Shown one piece after another: positions 39,584-49,791 of a DNA stretch of 64,000 nt (its first letter is position 1; each line of letters starts with the position of its first letter). The translations under genes were made by a program, and so were the position numbers. The DNA comes from Deinococcus sp. QL22. GTDB lineage: Bacteria > Deinococcota > Deinococci > Deinococcales > Deinococcaceae. The notes under the pieces are model-generated. The model was not told where the DNA came from and ran no database searches. It was given only the letters and a program-made list of their open reading frames with translations. Where the stretch lies: contig NZ_CP097149.1 in the NCBI RefSeq assembly GCF_023370075.1, positions 1,656,001-1,720,000 on the forward strand, written 5' to 3'.

Positions 39584-42274
39584 TTATTGAGAAGTTCGTC
39601 CGCCCCGTCCTGCACGCGCTGCTGGCCCCGGCACCACCGTCAGCCCTGCGTAGGCCAGCAGCAGGCGTTTTTGGCCCACGCCGGGAAAATAGATCAAGAC
39701 TTCGCGCCGGTCTCCCGCATGCGAGCCGCCCATAAACACGCCCTCACCGAACTTGGGATGATTCACCCGCAACGGATCGGTGCTGCTGACGGCCCGCTGC
39801 AATTCGCGGCTGGGAATGCCGAGACGGGCGCTGACTTCGGGCAGAGATAGGCCGTGCAGATCCAGCAATTCGCGGGCTTGCAGGGGCCAGGCGGCGGGCA
39901 GAGCGGGCGCGGTGTCAGGTAGGGGGGCGGCGTCCTGCACGTGTGCGGTGGATTCCAGGCCAAACAATCCTTGCAGCAGCGCGTGGGTGGCGGCCTTGTC
40001 GGTGGGGCGGCGCTCCCCGCTGGGCAAAAAGGGCGCGAAACAACGGCTGACCGCGATGCACTCGTAGCACCCTTTGGGGCCAGTGCAACAGGTTTTGGCG
40101 GTCAGTTGGTAGGCGCGGGCCAGCAGATCATCCATGCCCTCAAAGGCGCGGCGCGACACGCCTAGGCCCCCCAACCAATCGTCGTAGAGGAAAAAGTAGG
40201 TATCCCGGCCCTCACGGAAAGCCCCGGCGAGGTCGCCCTCATCGCAGGCCACCCGCTCCGGCGTCACTTTTTGCAGCAGGTGCTTCAGCGTATGGGCTAC
40301 GGCGGTGGGGCGCTCGGTGGCTGCCGGATCTAGCCCCACTTCCAGCGCACTGGTACGGAAGGGCGGGAGTTCCAGCGGTTTGTCGTACAGGTGTTCGCTG
40401 AGTTTGTGATCCTGCATGCGGTCCTGAATGCGGCCCCCACAGGCGCGGCAGGTGCGTTCGCTGGGGCCGGGATCGCGGTCACACCCGCTGCACACGCGCT
40501 CGAAGACCTGGCGCATCATGGAAAATCCGGTGTAGCGGCGGCGAATAATGACCTCTCCGTGTCGGTAGGCCAGCGGCCCGCGCCGCACCCAATCGCCCAT
40601 TTTGGCGGGCTGCACGTCTATGCTGTACAGCCCCCGCGTGAACAGATTGGCCGCCTCGAACTTTTCGACGATGATGGCCGTTCCGGGCGAATGTTCCTCC
40701 CAGCGCAGCACCTTGTAGCCCTGCCCGTCCAGCGAAAACACCGCCCCCTCATGCTTTTCGGTGAGCGCGTAGTGCTGGCTGGGCGATTCCAGCGGCGAGT
40801 CGAAGCAGCGCATGCCCCGCGTGGCCCAATCGGCGACCTCTATGACGGCAAATTTGGCACTGCCCTCGCCGCGCAGGTTCCAGTAGCGCGGCGAGGGCAG
40901 GTTCTCGGAGGGCAGGCCCGCCGCCCGGAATTCCTCCTGCCCACGCTGCCGATGCCGAGGCGACAGATAAGGATTGCCTGCCTCCACCACAGCCTTTTCA
41001 ATCTGGCCCTTCACCAGTTCATGAAAGTTACCAGTGTTGCTGTAAAAGGCGTCTACAGGCTGCGGCACGCCCTGATCGTTCAGCGCGGGGAGGTACAGCA
41101 CCAGCCCCGGAGCTACCCGCCCGGCCCGGCCCGCCATCTGCCGAAAGGCCATGCGTGAGCCGGGGTAGCCGTCGATGATCACGATTTCCAGATCCCCGAT
41201 GTCCACGCCTGCTTCGAGCGCGTTGGTGGCAAACATGACGCCGCTGGAGGCCCGCCGGAACTCTGACAGGCGGCCTTCGCGGTCGCTGGTGCCCGCCATA
41301 TACAGGTGCGCGGCGCGGGCGTAGCGCGGTTGGGCGCGGTAGGTAGAATAGAGCCGTGCGGCGCGGGAACGGCCCCGAAAAAAGGCCAGCACCTTCAGGC
41401 CGTGCGCCGTACTGGCATTCATCACAGCGTCCCAGAAGCGGCGCGGCTGCCCTCTGTGGTCGGCCAGATAGTAGCGTTTGCCGTGCCGCGCCGCGCCCGA
41501 TTCGCAGACCTCCACGGCGTCTATGCCCACTAATTCGCGGGCAAATTCGGCGGGGTTGCCGATGGTGGCGGTGCTCAGAATGACCTGCGGAGTAGCTCCC
41601 AGCGCCCGCGCCAAATCCAGCAGGCGGCGCAGCATCCCGGCTACCTCGGAGCCAAAGCCGCCCCGGTAGGTGTGAGCCTCGTCCAGCACCACGAAAGCCA
41701 GTTTGGACAGGAAGGCCCGCACTTTGGGATGCGTCAGCGACCAATGCAGCTTGTCGGGCGTGGCCGTGACCATCCGCACGCCGTCCTTAAACACGTCGGC
41801 GGGCTGTGCGCCTCCCTGAAACGCCTCAATCTGCCAATCGAACTTTCCCCCATCGCGGAAGGCGTTCAGCTTGTCGCGCTGATCCTGGCCCAAGGCCACC
41901 AGTGGATAGATGAACAGTGCAGTGGCCTCTGGATTGGCCTCTAGCCGCTCGAACACCGCCGGGAAAAACGCGCCCGTTTTGCCGCTGGCGGTGGGTGTGG
42001 TCACGATCACATGCTCGCCTGCGTGCATCAGGCGGTAGGTGTCGGCCTGATGGCGGTACACGTCAGCAAAGCCGAAGCCGCGCCGCACGGCTTCTGTCCA
42101 GCCCAGATCGGCAGCTTTCACCGTGTTGGCAGGTACGGCCTCATCCTCATGCAACAAGGCCACGCCCCCGCCCAGAATCTCGCGCAGGAAGCCCTCTAGG
42201 CGGGCGTAGCGCGTGGACTGTGTGGCAAAAGGATCAGGCCCAAGCTGATCGAGAAGGGAGCGGGCAGACAGCAC
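39584..42274 (-). CDS. MrfA/Hrq1-like DNA helicase with PcrA/UvrD-type C-terminal domain
   Basis: 896-aa superfamily 2 helicase. Walker A is TTPTASGKTG and the DEAH box is VVLDEAHTYRGG; the second RecA domain ends in MAFRQMAGRAGRV. A four-Cys zinc-ribbon-like part (CSGCDRDP, CRACGG) and the DUF1998 cysteine cluster (CCTGPKGCYECIAVSRC, about 725-745) mark the MrfA/Hrq1 family, which repairs mitomycin-type and crosslink damage. Residues 803-836 look like a helix-turn-helix. Residues 837-880 (HPKFGEGVFMGG, EVLIYFPGVGQKRLLLAYA) closely resemble the Tudor-like C-terminal domain of PcrA/UvrD, which in those proteins contacts RNA polymerase. It follows a poly-ferredoxin gene by 54 bp. Confidence 0.88.
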   Translation of the reverse strand: MLSARSLLDQLGPDPFATQSTRYARLEGFLREILGGGVALLHEDEAVPANTVKAADLGWTEAVRRGFGFADVYRHQADTYRLMHAGEHVIVTTPTASGKTGAFFPAVFERLEANPEATALFIYPLVALGQDQRDKLNAFRDGGKFDWQIEAFQGGAQPADVFKDGVRMVTATPDKLHWSLTHPKVRAFLSKLAFVVLDEAHTYRGGFGSEVAGMLRRLLDLARALGATPQVILSTATIGNPAEFARELVGIDAVEVCESGAARHGKRYYLADHRGQPRRFWDAVMNASTAHGLKVLAFFRGRSRAARLYSTYRAQPRYARAAHLYMAGTSDREGRLSEFRRASSGVMFATNALEAGVDIGDLEIVIIDGYPGSRMAFRQMAGRAGRVAPGLVLYLPALNDQGVPQPVDAFYSNTGNFHELVKGQIEKAVVEAGNPYLSPRHRQRGQEEFRAAGLPSENLPSPRYWNLRGEGSAKFAVIEVADWATRGMRCFDSPLESPSQHYALTEKHEGAVFSLDGQGYKVLRWEEHSPGTAIIVEKFEAANLFTRGLYSIDVQPAKMGDWVRRGPLAYRHGEVIIRRRYTGFSMMRQVFERVCSGCDRDPGPSERTCRACGGRIQDRMQDHKLSEHLYDKPLELPPFRTSALEVGLDPAATERPTAVAHTLKHLLQKVTPERVACDEGDLAGAFREGRDTYFFLYDDWLGGLGVSRRAFEGMDDLLARAYQLTAKTCCTGPKGCYECIAVSRCFAPFLPSGERRPTDKAATHALLQGLFGLESTAHVQDAAPLPDTAPALPAAWPLQARELLDLHGLSLPEVSARLGIPSRELQRAVSSTDPLRVNHPKFGEGVFMGGSHAGDRREVLIYFPGVGQKRLLLAYAGLTVVPGPAARAGRGGRTSQ

Positions 42275-42328
42275 CCCATCAGTGTAGGCCGAAGGGTCAG
42301 CAGGGCGCAGGGGGACGGGTTACGGTGG

Positions 42329-43345
42329 TTACAGCATCCCCTCGCTCTCACGCAGCAAAATCGGCGCACGGAAGGCGGCAGGCAGCCATTCTTCCTGCGG
42401 CTGCATGGCGTCGGGCGGGCAGGAATGCACGCAGGCCATACAGCCGGTGCAGGCGCTCAGGTTCAGCAGCAATTGCACGCCACCTTCAGGCTGAAGCTCG
42501 CGGGTAATGGCGCTCGTGGGGCATACGTTGGCGCACACCGGGCAGTTGATGCACTTGTCGTCCACCAGCGGGGCAGGCCAGTACACGCCCGCGTCTTCGG
42601 GTGGGGCAGGTTTCAGCGTGCGCTCTCGCCAGCGCCACTCTTCTGGAGTGCGTTCGGCGGGCACGCTCCAGTCCACAAAGGGCAGGGGTTGGTCGGGAAT
42701 GGCCTGCACCAGTTGCTGCTTTCCGGCCCGGAACAGGCTGGCAAAGGCACCCCGGCGCGACATCTGCACGTCGCGGCCCTTGTCGTCTTCGGTGGCGGGC
42801 CGCACCGTCACGCGGGCAGGCTGTCCCGTGCTTGCCCGCAGGCGTTGCGCCTCGTCTACCACGCGATTCAGGCGTTCGGGCACATCGGGCGCACCGACGG
42901 GGCAGGCCGCACAGTCGCCGTGAATCAGGTGCAGAGGCAAGTCCCACACGCCCGACGCCGCCACCAGTGCTGGCGTGACCCGGCCCAGGCACGGAAGCTG
43001 TGGCCCGCCCGCCCCACTTTGCGAGCAGGTCAGGGTGGCGTCTTCCTGCGGCCTGCCTGTCACGCTGCTGCGTTGGTCGCTCACGGCTTGCAGCGGCCCC
43101 TGAAGGTCGTATTCCAGCGCCCCGGACGGGCACACCTGCACGCACAATCCGCACCCGGTACACAGGTCGGGCAGCACGGTAATCGAGTTGCCCAGCATCC
43201 CCACCGCAATCGCCTCGTGCGGGCAGGTGGTGTGGCACGCGTCGCAGCCGCCCACCGCTTGCCGCTCCAGCAGGCAGCGTGGCCCGGTATAGCGCGGCGT
43301 CAAATTTCCCATGTCCCCCAGGCGGGACAGTACCCCTTGCAACAT
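42329..43345 (-). CDS. multi-cluster 4Fe-4S ferredoxin-like protein
   Basis: 338 aa with four iron-sulfur motifs: CDACHTTCP (lacking one Cys in the usual spacing, perhaps replaced by Cys24), CTGCGLCVQVCP, CINCPVCANVCP and CTGCMACVHSCPP. The middle part has further cysteines (LPCLGR, HGDCAACP) and no known fold that I can name. It should be a cytoplasmic electron-transfer protein; partner unknown. TAGACT lies six bases before the ATG. The helicase gene follows on the same strand. Confidence 0.8.
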   Translation of the reverse strand: MLQGVLSRLGDMGNLTPRYTGPRCLLERQAVGGCDACHTTCPHEAIAVGMLGNSITVLPDLCTGCGLCVQVCPSGALEYDLQGPLQAVSDQRSSVTGRPQEDATLTCSQSGAGGPQLPCLGRVTPALVAASGVWDLPLHLIHGDCAACPVGAPDVPERLNRVVDEAQRLRASTGQPARVTVRPATEDDKGRDVQMSRRGAFASLFRAGKQQLVQAIPDQPLPFVDWSVPAERTPEEWRWRERTLKPAPPEDAGVYWPAPLVDDKCINCPVCANVCPTSAITRELQPEGGVQLLLNLSACTGCMACVHSCPPDAMQPQEEWLPAAFRAPILLRESEGML

Positions 43346-43507
43346 AGCCGGAGTCTAGCGGGCAGCCAGCGGGAAGTCTGCGAGGTTGGTGGGGGTGGAC
43401 TGATGGGGGAGAGACGAGAGCTTGCGCCTCCATCTGCCCTGGACGTCACCTGCGAAGGTCAGTAGCGTGAGGCTACGGCTCTAGCTGGATTCGTCCGACG
43501 GATTGGC

Positions 43508-43640
43508 TGCCCTGCCGTCCAGCACGGTCAATTCTGATCCAGACTCAGCCCGCCCAGATTCAGCCAGCGCAGACTAAGCTAGTCCAGTCCTAAGCTAGCC
43601 CAGTCTCGCCCAAGCCTGATTCCCCCAGCCCAGATTCTCC
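43508..43640. repeat. degenerate minisatellite across a gene end
   Basis: About seven imperfect units of roughly 15 bp of the type CCAGATTCAGCC/CCAGACTAAGCTAG. The first part lies beyond the stop codon of the kinase-like gene (stop at 43590-43592), and the rest encodes its C-terminal LGESGLGESGLGETGLA. The length probably varies between strains. Confidence 0.65.
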
Positions 43641-45137
43641 CAGCAACACCGTGCGTTCGTCCGGCGTCAGGGCCACCATCACCCGGCTCAGCACCACGTC
43701 TACAGCCTGTTCCGCGCTCTCATCCAGCGTCAGACCGTCCAGCAGAGGCACGTCTAGGTCGCGGGCCAGTCCTTCCAGGTAGTCCTGCATGGTACGAATC
43801 TCGCCAAAGTAGCGCATGTAGCGGTGCAGTGGGCGGCTTGCGGCGGTTTCCTCATCGCGGCTCTCGAAGTGGCGGCGGTGTTCAGATTCGCTGGGCAGCG
43901 TGACCAACATGGGCACCACCAAAGCCCCGGCAAAAGCGTCGGCCCGCAGGTAGCCGGGCACCAGATGCACGCCCTCCAGCACCACGCTCGTGCCTTCTTC
44001 TATGCTTCGGCGCACCACCGCCGACAGGCCCACGCTAACCTGCTGTACCTGCTCGCGGAATCCGGCCAGGAGTGCGTCGCGGGTGGGGTGCTGGGGCGGC
44101 GTGTGTCCGGGCGGCACCAGGGCTTCCCAGGCATTAAAGGTACTGGCGTGCAGCGTGGGCACCAGCGCCGGAGACACCATGGCCCGCATGACCTGCCGGA
44201 TGGAATCGGTGCTGACGACCCGCGCAATGCCCAAGCGGTAAGCAATTTCAGCGGCCAGAAAGCTTTTGCCCGTGCCACTGACTCCGCCCAGCAGTACCAC
44301 CAGCGGGCGTGGTGGTTGCCGAATTACGCGCAGCAGGCGGTAGCGGGCGCTGACATCCGGGCCTACCTCGTCGCGCAGCAGCATCTCCACCTTTTCGCGG
44401 ATGGCGTGGCGGCGCACTACCCGGTCATCGGCCCCGCGCAAATCGCGCTGGGTAATGCGGGCCACCTTGCGGGCCACGTCGGGTGCCACGCCTGCGGCCA
44501 GCAGCGACTGCACCAGCAACCCCTTGGAAAACGGACTGGGAGCACTGCCGTCCTCGCTGACCACACCCAATTTGCCCCGGTTGTGGCGCAAAAAACGGTA
44601 GGTCAGCCGCATGTGTGCGCCGTATTGCCTTTCCAGGGTGCGTTCGGTCAGGTCGTCTATGGCGTCGGCACTCAGCGAGCGCAGGCCCGATTGCCGCATC
44701 TGCACGTCCACGGCGCTGGCGGTGGCATAGGCGTCGCGCTGAGACAGCCCCGCGTCTTCCAGCGTGCGGGCCAACACGCCCCGGCTAAAAGGCAATTCAC
44801 CCTTTTTGGCGATCACCATGATGTCCACAAAGGCTGGGGTCTGCTGCCGGGCAGCTTCTGCCACAGTTTCGCCCGCCACATCCCGCGCCACCTCGACCAC
44901 CAGAGCCTGCAATTCATCCGGACCGACCAGAATTCGCCGCGCGGCCCGGAGTTGCTGCTCGACCCGCCGCGCCACTGCTGCCGCCACCACGCCCGACGCC
45001 CCCGCATTGATCAGCGATTCCACCACCAACCCCCGGCTAAAGGGCCAGGAGTGACGGGAAGTTCCGACGGTCAATTCAGGCAGGGTCAAGGGCGAATACC
45101 TCGGAGGGAGAGGAGCAGCGGGAGGGGCACGGGCCAA
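43590..45137 (-). CDS. 2-phosphoglycerate kinase-like protein with three ATP-cone domains
   Basis: 515 aa. Three ATP-cone modules start at about residues 31 (WPFSRGLVVESLINAG), 115 (LPFSRGVLARTLEDAG) and 201 (SPFSKGLLVQSLLAAG). A P-loop kinase follows with Walker A at 284-292 (GGVSGTGKS) and STDSIRQVMR, VLEGVHLVPG. The archaeal 2PGK that makes 2,3-diphosphoglycerate has one cone. The kinase substrate here is inferred from family likeness only. TTG 45137 is chosen because TAGACT lies seven bases upstream. The C-terminus is a repetitive LGESG tail encoded in a minisatellite. Confidence 0.82.
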   Translation of the reverse strand: MARAPPAAPLPPRYSPLTLPELTVGTSRHSWPFSRGLVVESLINAGASGVVAAAVARRVEQQLRAARRILVGPDELQALVVEVARDVAGETVAEAARQQTPAFVDIMVIAKKGELPFSRGVLARTLEDAGLSQRDAYATASAVDVQMRQSGLRSLSADAIDDLTERTLERQYGAHMRLTYRFLRHNRGKLGVVSEDGSAPSPFSKGLLVQSLLAAGVAPDVARKVARITQRDLRGADDRVVRRHAIREKVEMLLRDEVGPDVSARYRLLRVIRQPPRPLVVLLGGVSGTGKSFLAAEIAYRLGIARVVSTDSIRQVMRAMVSPALVPTLHASTFNAWEALVPPGHTPPQHPTRDALLAGFREQVQQVSVGLSAVVRRSIEEGTSVVLEGVHLVPGYLRADAFAGALVVPMLVTLPSESEHRRHFESRDEETAASRPLHRYMRYFGEIRTMQDYLEGLARDLDVPLLDGLTLDESAEQAVDVVLSRVMVALTPDERTVLLGESGLGESGLGETGLA

Positions 45138-45209
45138 CCGGGGCAGTCTACCCGCCCCGGTCTTTCAAGATGCCTACATTGTTGGGAGTTGGGCGCAGTT
45201 CCCGGTGTC

Positions 45210-45830
45210 CTAGTTGCGCGCCACCGGCTCCCGCCGCAGAGCGCCTTCCAGCAGCAGCGTCAGCGCCAGCCGCATTTCTTCTTGCAGGGTGCGCTCGGTG
45301 CCGTAGGCACTCCAGCGCAGGGCCACCATCAGGTAGGTATCGGCAATCAGGTTGCTGATGCGTTGCAGGCTCAGGTCGGTTCGCATCTGCCCCGCCTGAT
45401 GCAGTGGGCGCAGGATCAGTTCGATGACCTTGCTGAGCGGCAATGCCTGATACGCGGTGCGGGCGCGTTCGGGGTTGGGGTTCATGACCTCGTAGGCCAG
45501 CGGTGGAAACAGGTCACGCTCGCGGGAGTTCTCCTCGGCCAGCAGATCCCAGACCTCGTACAGCACAGTCAGGGGCGGCACATGTTCCTTCAGGCGTGCC
45601 TCGGCATGGTCACGCAGGCGGGTCATCACTTCGCTGCCGTAATCTAGCAACACGGCTTCTTTGTAAGGATAGTAGTTAAAGAAAGTGCCGCGAGAAACAT
45701 TGCTGGCTTTGGCAATATCGGTGGCCGTGGTGGTTTGAAAACCGCCCCGTTTAAACAAATCAATAGCCACGCTGTAAATGCGGGCGCGGCGACGTTCCTT
45801 CTGGCGCTCCCTCAGCGACGACGAATCCAT
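45210..45830 (-). CDS. TetR-family transcriptional regulator
   Basis: 206-aa repressor. The N-terminal helix-turn-helix is GFQTTTATDIAKASNVSRGTFFNYYPYKEAVL; the rest is a ligand-binding helical domain. Target and ligand unknown. The ATG at 45830 has TATCTT seven bases upstream. It is divergent from the VWA gene, with about 210 bp between the starts. Confidence 0.9.
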   Translation of the reverse strand: MDSSSLRERQKERRRARIYSVAIDLFKRGGFQTTTATDIAKASNVSRGTFFNYYPYKEAVLLDYGSEVMTRLRDHAEARLKEHVPPLTVLYEVWDLLAEENSRERDLFPPLAYEVMNPNPERARTAYQALPLSKVIELILRPLHQAGQMRTDLSLQRISNLIADTYLMVALRWSAYGTERTLQEEMRLALTLLLEGALRREPVARN

Positions 45831-46039
45831 ACCGGGCAAGATAGCGCGTCCTGAGTTCAAAATTGCACCCTGTACAAAAACGGGGAGTGGGAAGTGGGTA
45901 GGAGTGAGTGGGAAAGGCAAAAAAGCCAACAATGGTTGTTATCTTTTCCCACTCCCCACTCACCGCTCTCTACTCACGTCTTCTCAACAACCTGCCCTAC
46001 CGTTACAAATGCCGCCTCCCACAAGCGCCATGCTGTGGT

Positions 46040-47251
<1,212 letters not shown>

Positions 47252-47331
47252 GGAAATCGGGACGGCGTAATGAAGGAAAGAGTGTAGATCGTGGGGAAGG
47301 TAAACCACGATCCACTTTTCCTGCTGAAACT

Positions 47332-47559
47332 TCAGCCTCCCTGCTCCGCCTTCATCGCGTCGTGTGCTAACAACGTGGCGTAGCCGTGCCCCAAAGTGTG
47401 TTCGGTTTTCAGCCAGTTCACGATGTCACTGTGGCGGGCCAATTCTCCAGCTTGCAGCTTGGCCCGAATGCGGGTCAGCCACTCCGGAATCAGAACGCCG
47501 GTCTTGGCTTCAATGTTGGTGTAATAGCTCTGCTTAATTTGTTCGGGTGTTTTTGCCAT
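47332..47559 (-). CDS. DUF4287 protein
   Basis: 75-aa small protein. The signature is [20 protein letters not shown] and [22 protein letters not shown], with conserved KTG and GHG motifs. Probably cytoplasmic; function unknown. It lies downstream of the terminator at 47595-47637. Confidence 0.82.
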   Translation of the reverse strand: MAKTPEQIKQSYYTNIEAKTGVLIPEWLTRIRAKLQAGELARHSDIVNWLKTEHTLGHGYATLLAHDAMKAEQGG

Positions 47560-47594
47560 TCGGAACCCCCAATTCACCGTTTCTGCAGTAGAAA

Positions 47595-47637
47595 AAGAGC
47601 GGGCTTGCGTAGAGAATTCTCTGGCAGGCCCGCTCTT
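47595..47637 (-). terminator. terminator of the doxX gene
   Basis: AAGAGCGGGC and its complement GCCCGCTCTT enclose a partly palindromic loop with GAGAATTCTC. On the minus strand the stem is followed by a T-run (TTTTTC). A closely similar hairpin lies at 56869-56913. Confidence 0.8.
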
Positions 47638-47665
47638 CTATCCTTCCCTACTTACGACTGACTGC

Positions 47666-48025
47666 TTACTTTCTGCTGCCCACAGCCAACAAAGCCCCGA
47701 ACAACGCCAGATTCTTCAAAAATTGCGATTGCTGGTGCATCCGCTCTTTGCCGCTCTTGTCCCAGAAGGGGTGGCCGATAACGGTGGTGGGAATCAGGCT
47801 GGCGGCCAGCGCGGTGGTGGCAAAGCGGGGAGCCACGCCGAGGGCCAGCATCGCGCCTGCGCCCAGCATCACGGCGCTGTTGGCCCGCACAGCAATTTCA
47901 GGTTCTGGCACCTCTGCACCCTTGGCCGCCCGCACGATAGGCTCAGGGTTTTGCAGGTGATCCAGGCCATTCTTGATAAAAATGCTTGCGAGCAGTGCCC
48001 GCCCGATAAATCCTGTTACGCCCAT
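47666..48025 (-). CDS. DoxX-family membrane protein
   Basis: 119 aa with four helices. MGVTGFIGRALLASIFIKNGLDHLQNPEP and the final HQQSQFLKNLALFGALL are DoxX features. Related proteins take part in thiosulfate/quinone chemistry or redox stress in some bacteria. GGAGGC precedes the ATG by five bases, so this start is preferred to 48049. Confidence 0.82.
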   Translation of the reverse strand: MGVTGFIGRALLASIFIKNGLDHLQNPEPIVRAAKGAEVPEPEIAVRANSAVMLGAGAMLALGVAPRFATTALAASLIPTTVIGHPFWDKSGKERMHQQSQFLKNLALFGALLAVGSRK

Positions 48026-48099
48026 GTGAAGCCTCCTTGAGATGCCCAAAAGTGTAGCGCAGGCCGGGACGTTTGGCCCGGAAGCGGGCAGGCCGTAGG

Positions 48100-48858
48100 C
48101 TAGACGCCCGGACGCACCGCCAATTGCTGGCCCAGGTCCACCATCAATCCCTGCACCGCCGTCACCCCGGTGGTCATCAGGCGCGTGAATTCTTCAGTGG
48201 TCATGGGGCCAGCTTCGGCTCCGCCCTGGGTTTCTATCAAGAGGCCGGTGCTGGTCGCCACCACGTTCAGGTCGGCGCGGGCCACCTTGTCTTCGGCGTA
48301 GTCCAGATCCACGCGCAGTTCATCGCCTACAAACCCCACGCTGATCGCGCCCACGTTGTGCAGCAGGGGCCACTCACTCAGTTTTCCGGCCCGCACCATC
48401 CGGTCACACAGATCGTGCAGGGCAGCGTGCGCGGCCAGAATACTCGCCACGCGGGTTCCGCCATCGGCCACCAACACGTCGCAGTCTATGTACAGCGTCT
48501 GGTTCCGAAAGGGGCGCAAGTCCATGCTGGCCCGCATCGCCCGCCCCAACAGGCGCTGAATCTCATGGCGGCGGCCATTTTGCAGGCTGCGTTCGCGGGC
48601 CTGCCGGTCTGTGGTGGCACGCGGCAACATCGCGTATTCGGCAGTCAGCCAGCCTTCTTTCAGCCCGCGCATATGCGGCGCGGCCTTGTCTTCAATACTC
48701 ACGGTTGCCAAGATTTCGGTGCGGCCCATCGTCAGGTGAGCGCTGCCGGGGGCGTGCGGGTTCACGCTGCGGCGCACGGTCAGCGGGCGGGGCGTCAGGC
48801 TGTCGCGGCCCTCGCGGATGGGCAGGCGGGTCTGGTGATTCATTTTGGGTGCAGTCAT
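48100..48858 (-). CDS. rph: ribonuclease PH
   Basis: 252-aa phosphate-dependent exoribonuclease that trims tRNA 3' ends. RPLTVRRSVNPHAPGSAHLTMGRTEILATVSIED, NGRRHEIQRLLGRAMRASMDL and DCDVLVADGGTRVASI are family motifs, the last carrying the metal-binding Asp. ATG overlaps the murI stop (ATGA). Confidence 0.95.
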   Translation of the reverse strand: MTAPKMNHQTRLPIREGRDSLTPRPLTVRRSVNPHAPGSAHLTMGRTEILATVSIEDKAAPHMRGLKEGWLTAEYAMLPRATTDRQARERSLQNGRRHEIQRLLGRAMRASMDLRPFRNQTLYIDCDVLVADGGTRVASILAAHAALHDLCDRMVRAGKLSEWPLLHNVGAISVGFVGDELRVDLDYAEDKVARADLNVVATSTGLLIETQGGAEAGPMTTEEFTRLMTTGVTAVQGLMVDLGQQLAVRPGV

Positions 48859-49739
48859 GTGTGTATCGGCTCGATTCGGAGCGCGTCGGCTCTGGGGGGA
48901 GAAGGAAGGGGGAGAACTGAACTCTGATCTGTATTGTGCATGGCCCCGGCCAGCAGGGTCGCCATAACGGGCCGCGCCGCCTCCACCGACCCCGTAACGA
49001 AGTAGCTGATTTCGGGCGTATGCGGCACACCTTCTGGCCGCAATAAGCCGAGACGTTCCAGCGTGCTGCGGGTATGCCGGGCCACCGCCGCGCCGCTGTC
49101 TACCAGTGCGAAGGTGTCGCCAAATTCGGCGCGAATGGCGGGGGCCAAAAACGGATAATGCGTGCAGCCCAGCACCAGCTGATCAGCGCCCGCAGCGCGC
49201 AAAGGCTCCAGCACCCGCCGCAGTTCGGCCCGCGTTTCGGGGCTGTCCTGCTGGCCTGCTTCTACCAGCGGCACCAATGCGGCGCTGACTGCCATCAGCA
49301 CTTGCACGCCCGCTGGCACGGCCCACTGCCGAATCACGTCTTGCAGGAGCGTGCCGCGCAATGTCCCCGGAGTCGCTAGCACGCCCACCACGCCCGAACG
49401 GGTCGCCTGAATGGCCGGTTTGACCGCCGGAACCAGCCCGATGACCGGAAACTGGGGGCCGTACCTCTCGCGCAGATGGGTCAGGCTGAAGGCGCTGGCC
49501 GTGTTGCAGGCCACCACTACACCCTTGACGCCGCGTGCGTGCAGGGCGGCCACGGCCCGCGCCGTCAGGTCGCGCAGGTCGTCGTCGCCGCGTGCGCCGT
49601 AGGGCAGGTGCGCGGTATCGGCCAGATAGACGATGTATTCCTGCGGCAGCACGCGGCGAAGTTCGGCCAGCACGCTGAGGCCGCCTACACCGCTGTCGAA
49701 GATGCCCAGAGGACGATGTGATGGGTCGGCGTGCTTCAC
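48855..49739 (-). CDS. murI: glutamate racemase
   Basis: 294-aa cofactor-independent racemase that supplies D-glutamate for peptidoglycan. The two catalytic cysteines are in VVACNTASAF and LGCTHYPF; GIFDSGVGGLSVLAEL is the N-terminal motif. The start is GTG at 49739 with TATCAT seven bases upstream. Overlap with rph suggests an operon. Confidence 0.95.
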   Translation of the reverse strand: MKHADPSHRPLGIFDSGVGGLSVLAELRRVLPQEYIVYLADTAHLPYGARGDDDLRDLTARAVAALHARGVKGVVVACNTASAFSLTHLRERYGPQFPVIGLVPAVKPAIQATRSGVVGVLATPGTLRGTLLQDVIRQWAVPAGVQVLMAVSAALVPLVEAGQQDSPETRAELRRVLEPLRAAGADQLVLGCTHYPFLAPAIRAEFGDTFALVDSGAAVARHTRSTLERLGLLRPEGVPHTPEISYFVTGSVEAARPVMATLLAGAMHNTDQSSVLPLPSPPRADALRIEPIHT

Positions 49740-49791
49740 GCCCCGGATGATAGCGGAGGCGGCAAGTGGGGCAAGCGCCTAGACTCGCCCT

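Noticed and set aside
43824..45647. 607-codon plus-strand frame antisense to the ATP-cone kinase
   Set aside because: No start signal, no domain, and amino-acid composition typical of shadow frames.
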